A stretch of 64,000 bases of DNA from Pelagibacterium luteolum (GCF_900100665.1 NZ_FNCS01000002.1:62001-126000); one strand, 5' to 3'; positions 25,873-34,658 are shown, counted from the first letter of the stretch. A program made the numbers and translations. Notes: generated from the letters alone by a model not told the origin.

Positions 25873-27765
25873 TTATTCCGCCGGCTCTTGCGCGGGGCGT
25901 CGCGTCACGAACCCCTCCGGATCGTCCTCTGCGGCGCGGAGGCGTTCGCTGGCCTCTGCGGCTTCACGCTGGCGGTTCCACATCTGGGCGTAAAGCCCGT
26001 TTTGGGCCAATAGCCCGGCGTGGGTGCCGCGCTCGGCAATCATTCCCTCGCGCAGCACGATGATCTCATCGGCATCGACGACGGTCGAGAGCCTGTGCGC
26101 GATAACCAGCGTCGTGCGCCCGCGCGAGACCGTGTCCAGCGCGGACTGGATTTCGCGCTCGGTATGGGTATCGAGTGCCGATGTCGCTTCATCGAGGATC
26201 AGGATCGGCGGCGCTTTGAGCAGCGTCCTCGCGATTGCGACGCGCTGCTTTTCGCCACCAGATAGCTTAAGGCCGCGTTCGCCGACCTGCGTGTTATACC
26301 CGTTGGGCAGCGTTTCGATGAACGGCCCGATCTGCGCCATCCGGGCAGCGGCCCTTATCTCCTCGTCCGTGGCGTTGGGGCGGCCATAGGCGATGTTGTA
26401 GGCGATGGTATCGTTAAACAGCACGGTATCCTGCGGCACCATGCCGATAGCGGCGCGAAGCGAGGACTGCGTGACGTCGCGAATGTCCTGGCCATCGATT
26501 GTGACCCGCCCTTCGATTGCGTCATAAAACCGGAAGATCAGGCGCGAAATCGTGGATTTTCCCGCCCCCGATGGGCCAACGACGGCGATTGTCTTCCCCG
26601 CTGGCACCGTAAAGCTTACGCCCTTTAAAATGGGGCGGTCGGGGTCGTAGTGGAAGTGGACGTTCTCGAACGCGAGCACAGGGCCATCGAGCTTGAGCGC
26701 CCCTGCCCCAGCCTTGTCCTCGATCTCCGGGTCTTGATCGAGCAGTCGGAACATCGCCTCGATATCGGCCAGCCCCTGACGGATTTCGCGATAGACGAAA
26801 CCGATCTGATTGAGCGGACGATAGATCTGCATCATGAAGGCGTTGAGCAGGACGAAATCACCCACTGTGAGATCGCCGTTCACCACTCCATTTGCCGCCA
26901 TCAGCGAGAGGGTGACCATGCCGACCCAGAAGATCACCCCCTGCCCGAAATTGAGAAAGCCCAGCGAGGTCCAGATACGGGTGGCGGCGCGCTCATAGCC
27001 GGTCATGGCTCGGTCGAACCGATCGGCCTCCAGCGCCTCATTGCCGAAATATTTGACCGTTTCGAAGTTCAGCAGGCTGTCGATCGCCTTGGCGTTTGCA
27101 TCGGTGTCGCTCTCGTTCATGTCGCGCCGAATGGCGATACGCCAGTTCGAGGCGCGGACAGTGAAGACCATGTAGAGCACCACGATGGCGACGAGGACCA
27201 GCACATAGGACAGACCGAACATCCAGCCAAAGATCGCGCCGACGATGATGAATTCCACGAGCGTCGGCGCGGTATTGAGCATGGTGAACCGGACGATGGT
27301 CTCGATGCCCTTGGTGCCGCGCTCGATGATGCGGCTGAGCCCGCCCGTCTTGCGCTGCAGGTGGAAACGCAGGGACAGGCGGTGAATATGCGTGAACGTC
27401 CGAAACGCCAATTGCCGGACAGCGTGTTGACCGACACGCGCGAACAACACGTCGCGCAGTTGCTGGAAGCCGGTGTCGATGATCTGGCCGAGTCCGTAGG
27501 CGAGCACGAGAATGATCGGGACTGAAAGCCCGAGGATCAACCCGGCCTGCGGACCGGTGAGGCTCAGGCTGTCGATGATGCCCTTATAGGCGAATGGCAC
27601 GAGCGTACTGGCCACCTTGGCCAGCAACAGCGCACCGATGGCCCAGACCACACGCCGCCGGAGATCGGGACGGTCGGCGGGCCACATATAGACCCAGAGA
27701 TTGCGGATAGTGTTCAGTATGGCGCTGTCGTCGGCGCTGACGGAATCTTTCGGCGCCTTGGCCAT
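25873..27765 (-). CDS. Atm1/HMT1-type ABC exporter (membrane and ATPase fused)
   Basis: A 630-residue half-transporter that dimerises in the inner membrane. Six helices span residues 40-330, and the ATPase domain has GPSGAGKSTISRLIFRFYD, KLSGGEKQRVAIARTLL and PILILDEATSALD. The pattern AYKGIIDSLSLTG, with FHLQRKTGGLSRIIERGTKG and FNFGQGVIFWVG, matches the Atm1 family of bacterial homologues, which export glutathione-linked metals or sulfur compounds. The ATG at 27765 has AAAGGT upstream; the longer open frame ahead of it lacks homology. It lies 43 bases downstream of a metal-sensor-like ArsR gene in the same direction. Confidence 0.9.
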   Translation of the reverse strand: MAKAPKDSVSADDSAILNTIRNLWVYMWPADRPDLRRRVVWAIGALLLAKVASTLVPFAYKGIIDSLSLTGPQAGLILGLSVPIILVLAYGLGQIIDTGFQQLRDVLFARVGQHAVRQLAFRTFTHIHRLSLRFHLQRKTGGLSRIIERGTKGIETIVRFTMLNTAPTLVEFIIVGAIFGWMFGLSYVLVLVAIVVLYMVFTVRASNWRIAIRRDMNESDTDANAKAIDSLLNFETVKYFGNEALEADRFDRAMTGYERAATRIWTSLGFLNFGQGVIFWVGMVTLSLMAANGVVNGDLTVGDFVLLNAFMMQIYRPLNQIGFVYREIRQGLADIEAMFRLLDQDPEIEDKAGAGALKLDGPVLAFENVHFHYDPDRPILKGVSFTVPAGKTIAVVGPSGAGKSTISRLIFRFYDAIEGRVTIDGQDIRDVTQSSLRAAIGMVPQDTVLFNDTIAYNIAYGRPNATDEEIRAAARMAQIGPFIETLPNGYNTQVGERGLKLSGGEKQRVAIARTLLKAPPILILDEATSALDTHTEREIQSALDTVSRGRTTLVIAHRLSTVVDADEIIVLREGMIAERGTHAGLLAQNGLYAQMWNRQREAAEASERLRAAEDDPEGFVTRRPAQEPAE

Positions 27766-27808
27766 GAAAATACCTTTGGGTTGATGAGCCGGGCGAATGC
27801 CCCGCCTG

Positions 27809-28150
27809 TCAGGATGCGGGCTGGAGGCCGCGATCGCACGCCGAGGCCGACGGGCCGAGTTTGCCCAGATATGCACCCACTGCCGCGTTGAATTGATCGA
27901 GCCTGTCGGTTCGCACGCGGTAATTGTTGCGCGTGCCCTGCGCCTGACGCTCGATGACACCGGCGTCGAGCAAAACCTTGAGATGCTGGGATACCGTGCT
28001 CTGGGCCAGTGACAGGCAGTCGGTTACGTCATTGCAGCAGCAGTTTTCCGAACGCGTCGAGACGATGCGCAGGATTTCAAGGCGCACCGGGTGGCCCAAG
28101 GCCCTCATCATCGCGGCGATATCGTCTTCGTGCATGGTGGCTGCTTCCAT
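27809..28150 (-). CDS. ArsR/SmtB family metalloregulator-like repressor
   Basis: About 113 residues of winged-helix repressor: MMRALGHPVRLEILRIVS, then SLAQSTVSQHLKVLLDAGVI as the recognition helix, then GTRNNYRVRTDRL as the wing. A cysteine cluster NCCCND sits where ArsR carries its metal-binding CVC motif, and another Cys follows five residues later. This suggests thiophilic metal or thiol sensing. The ATG at 28150 is used; a GTG at 28156 and an ATG at 28135 are alternatives. It precedes the Atm1-type exporter on the same strand, so it probably represses it. Confidence 0.85.
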   Translation of the reverse strand: MEAATMHEDDIAAMMRALGHPVRLEILRIVSTRSENCCCNDVTDCLSLAQSTVSQHLKVLLDAGVIERQAQGTRNNYRVRTDRLDQFNAAVGAYLGKLGPSASACDRGLQPAS

Positions 28151-28160
28151 CGTCACAAAA

Positions 28161-28200
28161 CGATAAAGAAAAGCCGCGCCGGTGGCAAGACCGGCGCGGC
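28161..28200 (-). terminator. Terminator of the LysM gene
   Basis: GCCGCGCCGGT (28173-28183) pairs perfectly with ACCGGCGCGGC (28190-28200). On the minus strand the stem is followed by TTTTCTTTATCG. It separates the LysM gene from the downstream arsR gene. Confidence 0.8.
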
Positions 28201-28216
28201 GGGGCTGTTCAGTGGC

Positions 28217-30310
28217 TCACCCTTCGGCGGCTTCGTCCTCACCAACGACGGTATTGGTGCCCGGCAGGTCGAAGACCTGGCCGGGATAGATGAGGTCGGG
28301 ATCGCGGATCTGGTCGGTATTGGCCTCAAAGATCTGCGTGTAGCGCATGCCGGCACCATAGACGCGTCGCGCAATCGTCCACAGATTGTCGCCCTGCCGG
28401 ATAATGGCCAGCCCGGACGTCGTGCGACCGTCCTCGGTCACGCCCACAAGGGTGGGTATGTCCGTTTGGTCGGTACCGCCCGGTGCGGCGGGAGTCGCGT
28501 CGTCCTCCGACGGCGTTTCGCTTGCAGCATCCGGCGCGACTGGTTGGGACGGAGCCGCATCCGGTGCGTCCGGTTGACCCAGCGCCGGAGTGGGCGTGTC
28601 GGCTTCCGACGCGGCGGCGGTGGCCATGGGTTCTGCGGGTTCGGCCCCTTCGGATTCGGATGTCACGTCAGGCGCCGGCGTACCCACATTCGCTGCCTCG
28701 GGCTCAGCGGCGTCGACGGGTGATGGCGTGGTCGGTGTTTCTGGCTGTGGCTCCTCAAGGGGTGTCGAGGGCGTCGGCGCGCCGGGCTCGACCGCGGGTT
28801 CGTCCGTCGTGGGCGACTGGGACCCGGAACCGGCATCCTCGGCCACAACGATCGGGGCTTCATTCACCGTATCGGGCACGTCCATGACGAAGTTGACTTC
28901 GGAGCGTCCTACGACGTTTCCAGCGGCATCGAGCATGTCGATCCGCACGCGTTGGGCCGCGCCGGTGAGGACGTTAATGGCTTCGACCAGCCAACGGCCA
29001 TCGGCCACTTCGGTACTACCGACAAGCCGGTTTTCGACGTAAAGCCGCACCGTCATCCCGTCCTCGCCCGCTCCGGCAAAGAAGTTGCGGTCGCCATCGA
29101 TTTCGACGGCGTCGATTGTCGGCGCCGTGGCGGGCAATGCTGCCGGTTCAGCCGCATCGGGCACCGAGGCGACAGTGGTGGGCATATCAGCGGACGGCGC
29201 TTCGGTTGCGGTTTCGGCAGGAGTCGCAAGGTCGGGTTGCAAAGCCGGGCTGTCGCTCTCAGCTGCAGTCTCGTTTGTTATCCCGGCAGCATCATCAGTT
29301 TGGTCTGCTACAGCCGTCTCGATAGGGTTGCCAGCGGCCTCGGTTTCATCCGGTGTCGCGGCGTCATCGTCTCCGGGTACTTCGGTCTGGGCGATGGCGA
29401 TCGTCGTTTCGGACGGCTGGCTTTCGCGCTCAGCGGTTTCGCCCTGATCGTTGCCAGCATCTGCATCGCTTTCGGCGTCTGCCACGACCAGCGGCTCCGC
29501 GCTCTGCAGGCCCTGAAGAATTTCGCTGGCTTGACCCGGCGCAGACGCAATGACGAGCGGTTCGCCTTCGCGATCGTCCTGAACCACCACGATGATCGAG
29601 GATTCGGCGAAATCTTGGGTTTCGACGTCGAGCACGCGCAGTTCAACACCGCCCGATGGCAAGGGTTCGTCGGTTACGAACACCCAGTCACCGGCCACGC
29701 CCGCTGTTTCGCTACCGATTTCCTGATCGTCTGCGTAGAGCACGATTTCGCCCGATGGCGTGGCACTACCTGCGATAACGGCGGACCCATCGGGTTCCAC
29801 ACGCACCACATCCAGCGAGGGCAGATCGGTCGCGTCTGCAATGCTTGCTTCGGGTTCCGCGTCAGTATCGGGAGCCACATCCTGCGCGATGGGTTCGGCA
29901 GGCTGCTCAGGCTCGGCGCCATCAGCCACTTGCGTCGGCGCGTCGGTGCTGTCGGTCTCAGGTGCCTCGACAGGCTGCTCGGCCTCCACGTCCTCGGCGG
30001 GTGCTTCCGGTTCCGCTTCGACGACAGGCGCATCTGCAGGCTCGGCGGCATCGTCTGCGACGGCGATCTCGGACGCGTCCGCGTCTTCGCTCTCTTGCGT
30101 TGCTGCGGTCTGTTCGGTGGCCGGCTCATCGCCGGGCACCACCGCACCGTCGAAGAACGTCTCGTTCATGCAGATGGGAAAGTCACCACGCTGCACACAG
30201 TTGAGTGTGCCGGGCCCGGCAATCACCCCGACGACGATGATACCCGTCACCGCGGCGGCGCCGACGGCGAGAACGAGAGGAGAAAGGGGTCCGGCCAGAG
30301 GAGCCTCCAC
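28217..30310 (-). CDS. Anchored LysM protein with acidic Ala/Pro/Glu-rich spacer
   Basis: A 697-residue envelope protein. An N-terminal helix (residues about 10-30, VLAVGAAAVTGIIVVGVIAG) anchors it. Long low-complexity runs rich in Ala, Glu, Asp, Pro and Thr are interrupted by two Ig-like segments (around DVVRVEPDGSAVIAGSATPS and IDAVEIDGDRNFFAGAGEDG). The C terminus holds one LysM domain (RQGDNLWTIARRVYG through DPDLIYPGQVFDLPG) that should bind peptidoglycan. Similar proteins occur across the Hyphomicrobiales without a known role. The start is a GTG with no clear ribosome site, so the 5' end is uncertain. The upstream 126 bases (30311-30436) hold its promoter region and the cimA 3' end. Confidence 0.82.
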   Translation of the reverse strand: MEAPLAGPLSPLVLAVGAAAVTGIIVVGVIAGPGTLNCVQRGDFPICMNETFFDGAVVPGDEPATEQTAATQESEDADASEIAVADDAAEPADAPVVEAEPEAPAEDVEAEQPVEAPETDSTDAPTQVADGAEPEQPAEPIAQDVAPDTDAEPEASIADATDLPSLDVVRVEPDGSAVIAGSATPSGEIVLYADDQEIGSETAGVAGDWVFVTDEPLPSGGVELRVLDVETQDFAESSIIVVVQDDREGEPLVIASAPGQASEILQGLQSAEPLVVADAESDADAGNDQGETAERESQPSETTIAIAQTEVPGDDDAATPDETEAAGNPIETAVADQTDDAAGITNETAAESDSPALQPDLATPAETATEAPSADMPTTVASVPDAAEPAALPATAPTIDAVEIDGDRNFFAGAGEDGMTVRLYVENRLVGSTEVADGRWLVEAINVLTGAAQRVRIDMLDAAGNVVGRSEVNFVMDVPDTVNEAPIVVAEDAGSGSQSPTTDEPAVEPGAPTPSTPLEEPQPETPTTPSPVDAAEPEAANVGTPAPDVTSESEGAEPAEPMATAAASEADTPTPALGQPDAPDAAPSQPVAPDAASETPSEDDATPAAPGGTDQTDIPTLVGVTEDGRTTSGLAIIRQGDNLWTIARRVYGAGMRYTQIFEANTDQIRDPDLIYPGQVFDLPGTNTVVGEDEAAEG

Positions 30311-30436
30311 GTGTTGCCCGGCCGCCGCATCGGCCTTGATTTATGATTCGCGACTGATCTTCAGTCGTTCCAAACTAGTTCATTTCGCTGACTTGAGAAA
30401 ACAACGAACTTAAATCCGCGCTTTGCTGCAGTCGCT

Positions 30437-32032
30437 CTAACTCGACGTGGCCGTCTTCATCAACTTGTAGGTGAACGACTCATACAGAGCCTCGAAGGAA
30501 GCATCAACGATATTGGGCGAAACACCCACAGTGAACCACCGTTCACCGGTGGAATCGCGGCTTTCTATCAGCACACGGGTGACCGCGCCCGTGCCGCCGT
30601 CGAGGATTCTCACCTTGAAGTCGACGAGTTCGAGATCGTCTATACGATCGGAATACTTGCCCAAGTCTTTGCGCATCGCCAGATCGAGCGCGTTGATCGG
30701 GCCATTACCTTCGGCCACCGACATCAAGACTTCACCATCGACGTCAATCTTGACTACAGCCTCGCATATGGTGACCAATTCGCCTTTGGCGTTGTGCCGC
30801 CGCTCGATGGCGGCCCGATAGCCCGTGACCTCGAAGAATTTGGGCAGCGTGCCCAAAAGCTTGTGCGCCATAAGATAGAACGAGGCTTCCGCGCCATCAT
30901 AGGAATAGCCGCGCGCCTCACGCTCCTTGACCTGCCGCAGCATCTTGTCGAGCCGCGGATCGTCCTTGGCCAGCTCGATCCCAAAGCGCTTGAGCGAACT
31001 CAAGAGATTCGACTTCCCCGCCTGCTGGCTGACCATGATGGCGCGCTCATTGCCCACCACTTCGGGCAGGACGTGCTCATATGTAGACGGATCCTTGGCA
31101 ATCGCCGACGCGTGGATGCCCGCCTTTGTCGCAAACGCCGACGCCCCGACATAGGGCGCCTGTCGATTTGGCGCCCGATTGAGCATTTCATCGAACGCCC
31201 GCGACACATGGGTCAGCGTTTCCAATTGTTCGGGTCCGACGCCCGTCTCGAACCGCTCGGCGAATACCGGCTTTAAGACCAGCGTCGGGATCAGCGTCAC
31301 AAGGTTTGCGTTGCCGCAACGCTCACCCAAACCGTTGAGCGTGCCCTGAATCTGGCGCACGCCGGCGCGCACAGCAGCCAGCGAATTGGCCACCGCCTGC
31401 CCCGTATCGTCATGGGCGTGGATGCCCAACCTGTCGCCCGGCGCGACGGTCAAGACGTCCGCGACGATCTCCTCGACCTCCGAAGGCATGGTTCCGCCAT
31501 TGGTGTCGCACAGCACCACCCAGCGCGCCCCAGCGTCGCGCGCAGTCTTGACGCATTCCAGGGCGTAGGTTCGGTTGGCCTTATAGCCATCGAAAAAATG
31601 CTCGCAATCGACGAGGGCTTCCTTGCCCCCGGCAATCGCCGCCGCCACACTTTCGGCGAGGCTTTTGAGGTTTTCCTTGGTCGAAATCCCCAGCGCCAGC
31701 TTGACCTGATGGTCCCAGGCCTTGGAGACGTAGCAGATCGCATCGGCGCGCGAATTGACCAGATCGGCGATACCGGGATCATTGTCCACCGACCGCCCTG
31801 CTCGCTTGGTCATGCCGAAGGCAACGAAGCGGGCCGCTTTCGTGCGTTTTTCCGAAAAGAACTCGGTGTCGACCACATTCGCGCCGGGATAGCCCCCTTC
31901 GACATAATCGATGCCAATCGCCTCGAGCATGCGGGAAATGGCGATCTTGTCCTCGAGCGAAAATTCAACGCCCGTCGTCTGGGCGCCGTCGCGGAGGGTG
32001 GTGTCGAAAAGATAGAGGCGTTCTTTGGTCAT
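30437..32032 (-). CDS. cimA: (R)-citramalate synthase
   Basis: Condenses pyruvate and acetyl-CoA to citramalate, the first step of the threonine-independent isoleucine route. It is a 531-residue homologue of 2-isopropylmalate synthase. The TIM barrel starts LYLFDTTLRDGAQTTGVEFS, and metal and substrate motifs include VEGGYPGAN, VVLCDTNGGTMPSE, IHAHDDTGQAVANS and GTLNGLGERCGNANLVT. The C-terminal allosteric domain begins near residue 400. Length and the GAQ/GVEFS variant favour CimA over LeuA. It is the last gene of the leftward string from cysS, 33 bases after the VOC gene. Confidence 0.9.
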   Translation of the reverse strand: MTKERLYLFDTTLRDGAQTTGVEFSLEDKIAISRMLEAIGIDYVEGGYPGANVVDTEFFSEKRTKAARFVAFGMTKRAGRSVDNDPGIADLVNSRADAICYVSKAWDHQVKLALGISTKENLKSLAESVAAAIAGGKEALVDCEHFFDGYKANRTYALECVKTARDAGARWVVLCDTNGGTMPSEVEEIVADVLTVAPGDRLGIHAHDDTGQAVANSLAAVRAGVRQIQGTLNGLGERCGNANLVTLIPTLVLKPVFAERFETGVGPEQLETLTHVSRAFDEMLNRAPNRQAPYVGASAFATKAGIHASAIAKDPSTYEHVLPEVVGNERAIMVSQQAGKSNLLSSLKRFGIELAKDDPRLDKMLRQVKEREARGYSYDGAEASFYLMAHKLLGTLPKFFEVTGYRAAIERRHNAKGELVTICEAVVKIDVDGEVLMSVAEGNGPINALDLAMRKDLGKYSDRIDDLELVDFKVRILDGGTGAVTRVLIESRDSTGERWFTVGVSPNIVDASFEALYESFTYKLMKTATSS

Positions 32033-32065
32033 GAGCGGAAACTTGAACCGATTTGGAGTTCTGGG

Positions 32066-32446
32066 TCAGCCGGGCGCGTGGCACACGGCTTCGATATTGT
32101 GGCCGTCGAGGTCGAAGACGAAGGCGCCGTAATAATTGGGGTGATAGATTTGGCGAAGGCCGGGCGCGCCGTTGTCGCGTCCGCCAACCTCGAGCGCCTT
32201 GGCATAAAACGCATCGACATCGGCACGGCTCTTCGCAGCAAAGGCGATATGGAGCCTTCCCGTGCTTCGCCCACCAGCGTTTATCCAGAACTCGGGTTTG
32301 CCGTCACCGTACCCCGCAAGCATGCCCGCGGGTGTGGGAAATTCCTGCATGCGACGATACCCAAGCGTTGCAAGCACGCTGTCGTAGAACGCCCGCGACT
32401 TGTCATAGTCCGCAACGCTTAGTCCGAAATGGTCGATCATGGTCAA
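32066..32446 (-). CDS. VOC (glyoxalase/dioxygenase) family protein
   Basis: A 126-residue vicinal-oxygen-chelate fold protein: two beta-alpha-beta-beta-beta modules, beginning MIDHFGLSVADYDKSRAFYD and ending YYGAFVFDLDGHNIEAVCH. Candidate metal ligands are His6 and a Glu near the C terminus. Close relatives are annotated as glyoxalase-like with unknown substrate. It starts six bases after the last GFA gene, so it is part of the same transcription unit. Confidence 0.85.
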   Translation of the reverse strand: MTMIDHFGLSVADYDKSRAFYDSVLATLGYRRMQEFPTPAGMLAGYGDGKPEFWINAGGRSTGRLHIAFAAKSRADVDAFYAKALEVGGRDNGAPGLRQIYHPNYYGAFVFDLDGHNIEAVCHAPG

Positions 32447-32452
32447 TGCTCC

Positions 32453-32905
32453 TCAGGGCCAACTGTCCGTATCGTGGTCGGGATGCTGGTTAGATACCGG
32501 CACGCCTTCGATCCGTTCGTCGCGCAGGGTATGGACCGTGGGGAACCACGCCATACGCGCCTCGACCCCACTCTGGTGGGTCGGTGCGAAGCGTTCGGGA
32601 TGATCGAGCGTTGCGAGCGCGATATCGATGGACCCGCTATTGTGACGCCGAAAGGTCAATGGCGTACCGCACTGGTTGCAAAAGCCGCGCGACGCGTGCT
32701 TCGAACTTTGAAACTCGGCAATCTGGCCGCGCGTCCAGTGCAGCGCCGCTACGGGCACCGAGGCCCATGTCACGGCCGGCGCGCCATGGGCTTTCTGGCA
32801 CATGCGGCAATGGCAAAGCTCGGGATCGTCGAACGGCCCTTCGGACTGATACCGCACCGCCCCGCACTGGCAGCCACCGCTCAGCGTATCGCCATGGCTG
32901 GTCAC
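32453..32905 (-). CDS. GFA-family zinc protein, copy 4 of 4
   Basis: A 150-residue GFA (CENP-V/GFA fold) protein. The zinc ligands are GGCQCGAVRY, LCHCRMCQKAHG and GFCNQCGTPLTF. GFA proteins bind zinc through these cysteines. The founding member was described as accelerating the formaldehyde-glutathione reaction, but the role of most homologues is unproven. The C terminus is VSNQHPDHDTDSWP, a tail shared with the three upstream copies. It overlaps the preceding copy by four bases. Confidence 0.87.
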   Translation of the reverse strand: MTSHGDTLSGGCQCGAVRYQSEGPFDDPELCHCRMCQKAHGAPAVTWASVPVAALHWTRGQIAEFQSSKHASRGFCNQCGTPLTFRRHNSGSIDIALATLDHPERFAPTHQSGVEARMAWFPTVHTLRDERIEGVPVSNQHPDHDTDSWP

Positions 32906-33390
32906 CGTCTGCCTCCCTTCGGCCAGTACTTGGTGTCATGGTCGGGGTGCTGATAGGACACCATTTCGGCATAGGCCCTCTCGGCCTCGGGGGTATCGAA
33001 CATAGGCCTCGCCGGCACCTCGGCAAGCGTGGGCACTGCCGGGTGGATATGGTCGGACGCCAGCGCCACGGTGAAGGTCAGCATGTCGGGCTGATCAAAA
33101 CACCCGGCATTGATGGCCGTATAGCCCGGCTCCCAGACAAAGGTCATCGGCGTTCCGCAGTCTCGGCAAAACCCACGTGTCGCAACGGATGAGCTTTGGA
33201 AGGCCGCCGTCGCTCCGCGCGTCCATTCGAGATCGCCATCATCGACCCCGATCGCCGCGCCGAACAATCCGCCCGTCGCCTTCTGGCACATGCGGCAATG
33301 GCAAATCGAGCCCTCCAACCTGTCGCCGGTTATGCGGAACCGTATGGCTCCGCATTGGCATCCGCCGGTCCTGACTGTCTCGCCGCTCAT
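32902..33390 (-). CDS. GFA-family zinc protein, copy 3 of 4
   Basis: A 162-residue GFA protein with GGCQCGAIRF, ICHCRMCQKATGG and GFCRDCGTPMTF as zinc-binding motifs. It ends VSYQHPDHDTKYWPKGGRR, carrying the tail motif common to this array. ATGA overlaps join it to the copies on either side. Sequence between the motifs differs clearly from its neighbours, so the duplication is not recent. Confidence 0.87.
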   Translation of the reverse strand: MSGETVRTGGCQCGAIRFRITGDRLEGSICHCRMCQKATGGLFGAAIGVDDGDLEWTRGATAAFQSSSVATRGFCRDCGTPMTFVWEPGYTAINAGCFDQPDMLTFTVALASDHIHPAVPTLAEVPARPMFDTPEAERAYAEMVSYQHPDHDTKYWPKGGRR

Positions 33391-33887
33391 GCCTGCCTCG
33401 GCGACGCGTGCCAGTCACCCGTATCGTGATCTGGGTGCTGGTGGCTGCTGGCTTTGATCGCCGCGGCCCATTCTTCGCCAGCGGTTTCTGTCGCCCCGCC
33501 ATCCTCGATGGCCGTAATGGTCTCGAACCATGCGACCTTGCCCTCGGTGCCCGTATTGGCGCCCGGTGGAAAATCGCCGGGGTTGTCGAGCGAACCGATC
33601 ATGAGATTGGTGCGGCCATTGTTGACGTCGTGGTAGAACAGCGGCGTGCCGCAATTGGCGCAGAACCCGCGCTCGACATGTTCCGAACTGCGCCAGATGG
33701 CCGGCTTGCCTCGCGTCCAGACGAGCGTGTCGTCAGGCGCCGCCACAAGCCCCGCAAAGATAGATCCCGACGCCTTCTGGCACATGCGGCAGTGGCAGAG
33801 ATGCGAATTATCGAGCATTTGCGTCGTGTGATAACGCACCGCGCCGCACTGGCAGCCGCCGCTGACCTCTTTGTCGATCCGGTTCAT
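33387..33887 (-). CDS. GFA-family zinc protein, copy 2 of 4
   Basis: A 166-residue GFA protein. It starts MNRIDKEVSGGCQCGAVRYH, then LCHCRMCQKASGSIF and GFCANCGTPLFY. It ends SSHQHPDHDTGDWHASPRQA. The ATG at 33887 is fixed by an AGGAGGAGG ribosome site that lies inside the end of the previous gene, and it overlaps that gene's stop as ATGA. The longer open frame upstream lacks homology. Confidence 0.87.
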   Translation of the reverse strand: MNRIDKEVSGGCQCGAVRYHTTQMLDNSHLCHCRMCQKASGSIFAGLVAAPDDTLVWTRGKPAIWRSSEHVERGFCANCGTPLFYHDVNNGRTNLMIGSLDNPGDFPPGANTGTEGKVAWFETITAIEDGGATETAGEEWAAAIKASSHQHPDHDTGDWHASPRQA

Positions 33888-34351
33888 ATTTCCTCCTCCT
33901 TGGGCGGCCAGGCCTCCGTGTCGTGATCGGGGTGCTGGTTGGAATGGATCCCAGCCATGAAGTCCCGCCACTCATCGGTTGTGCCCCGAGCCGGAAGCGC
34001 GGTAAGCCCATCGAAAAAGCCGACCTTGTCAGAGAGGTTCACCTGGATTTCAGGCGGCACCTTTTCCGGCTCGTCGAACGCACCGATCGCCAATTCCAGC
34101 CCGAACTTGGTCTCATAGGCCAGTGGCGTCCCGCAATCGCCGCAAAAGGCACGCCGCGCCGCGTCGGAAGACTGAAACCATTTGGGTTCGCCGCGCGTCC
34201 AATGCCCGTCATGAGTGGTGACCAGCGGCCCGAAGAAACTCCCGAACGCTTTCTGACACATGCGGCAATGGCAAATGGATCCCCGCCCCACCAGCTTGGT
34301 CGCAAACCGGACGGCGCCGCACTGGCAACCGCCTGTGAGTTGATCAGCCAT
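33884..34351 (-). CDS. GFA-family zinc protein, copy 1 of 4
   Basis: A 155-residue GFA protein beginning MADQLTGGCQCGAVRFATK, with ICHCRMCQKAFGSFF and AFCGDCGTPLAYE as the remaining zinc motifs. It ends HSNQHPDHDTEAWPPKEEEI. The start overlaps the DUF559 stop by eight bases, indicating coupling. It is the first of four tandem copies on the leftward cysS-cimA string. Confidence 0.87.
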   Translation of the reverse strand: MADQLTGGCQCGAVRFATKLVGRGSICHCRMCQKAFGSFFGPLVTTHDGHWTRGEPKWFQSSDAARRAFCGDCGTPLAYETKFGLELAIGAFDEPEKVPPEIQVNLSDKVGFFDGLTALPARGTTDEWRDFMAGIHSNQHPDHDTEAWPPKEEEI

Positions 34352-34658
34352 CCTTACGCTCCTCGAGCCTGTGCCAGACGGTATCGAGCACATCATCACG
34401 ATTTGAGATCAGTTGGTCGTTGCGCACGCGGAGAACGGCAAACCCCTTGCCTGCCAACCACTCGTCGCGCGCCGCATCCTGGCCATTGTCCGCATGCTGG
34501 CTGCCATCGAGCTCGATGATCAACCGCCCGGCGTAGCAAACGAAATCCGCAATGTACGGCCCAATGGGCACCTGCCGCCGAAACTTGTATGCGGCCAGCC
34601 GCCGATCCTTGAGAACACCCCACATCGCCCTCTCGATCTCTGTCGGGTTCTTCCGCAT
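34344..34658 (-). CDS. DUF559 endonuclease-like domain protein
   Basis: A 104-residue protein with the DUF559/Vsr-like nuclease fold: TEIERAMWGVLKDRRLAAYK, then FRRQVPIGPYIADFVCYAGR, then LIIELDGSQHAD, and AVLRVRNDQLISNRDDVLD. The E...D...E/QH pattern matches the metal-dependent nuclease core, but activity is unproven for this family. I start it at the ATG at 34658, where homology begins. The frame stays open further upstream to 34967, through a palindromic repeat, giving a non-homologous N-terminal extension. It lies between cysS and the GFA array. Confidence 0.75.
   Translation of the reverse strand: MRKNPTEIERAMWGVLKDRRLAAYKFRRQVPIGPYIADFVCYAGRLIIELDGSQHADNGQDAARDEWLAGKGFAVLRVRNDQLISNRDDVLDTVWHRLEERKDG

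Noticed and set aside
26650-27525. 291-codon rightward open frame opposite the Atm1-type exporter
   Set aside because: Antisense to well-supported ABC transporter motifs; composition is dominated by His, Asp and Glu from reverse reading.
28952-30346. 464-codon rightward open frame opposite the LysM gene
   Set aside because: The Arg/Gly/Phe-rich composition mirrors the Ala/Glu/Pro-rich coding strand; no motif or ribosome site.
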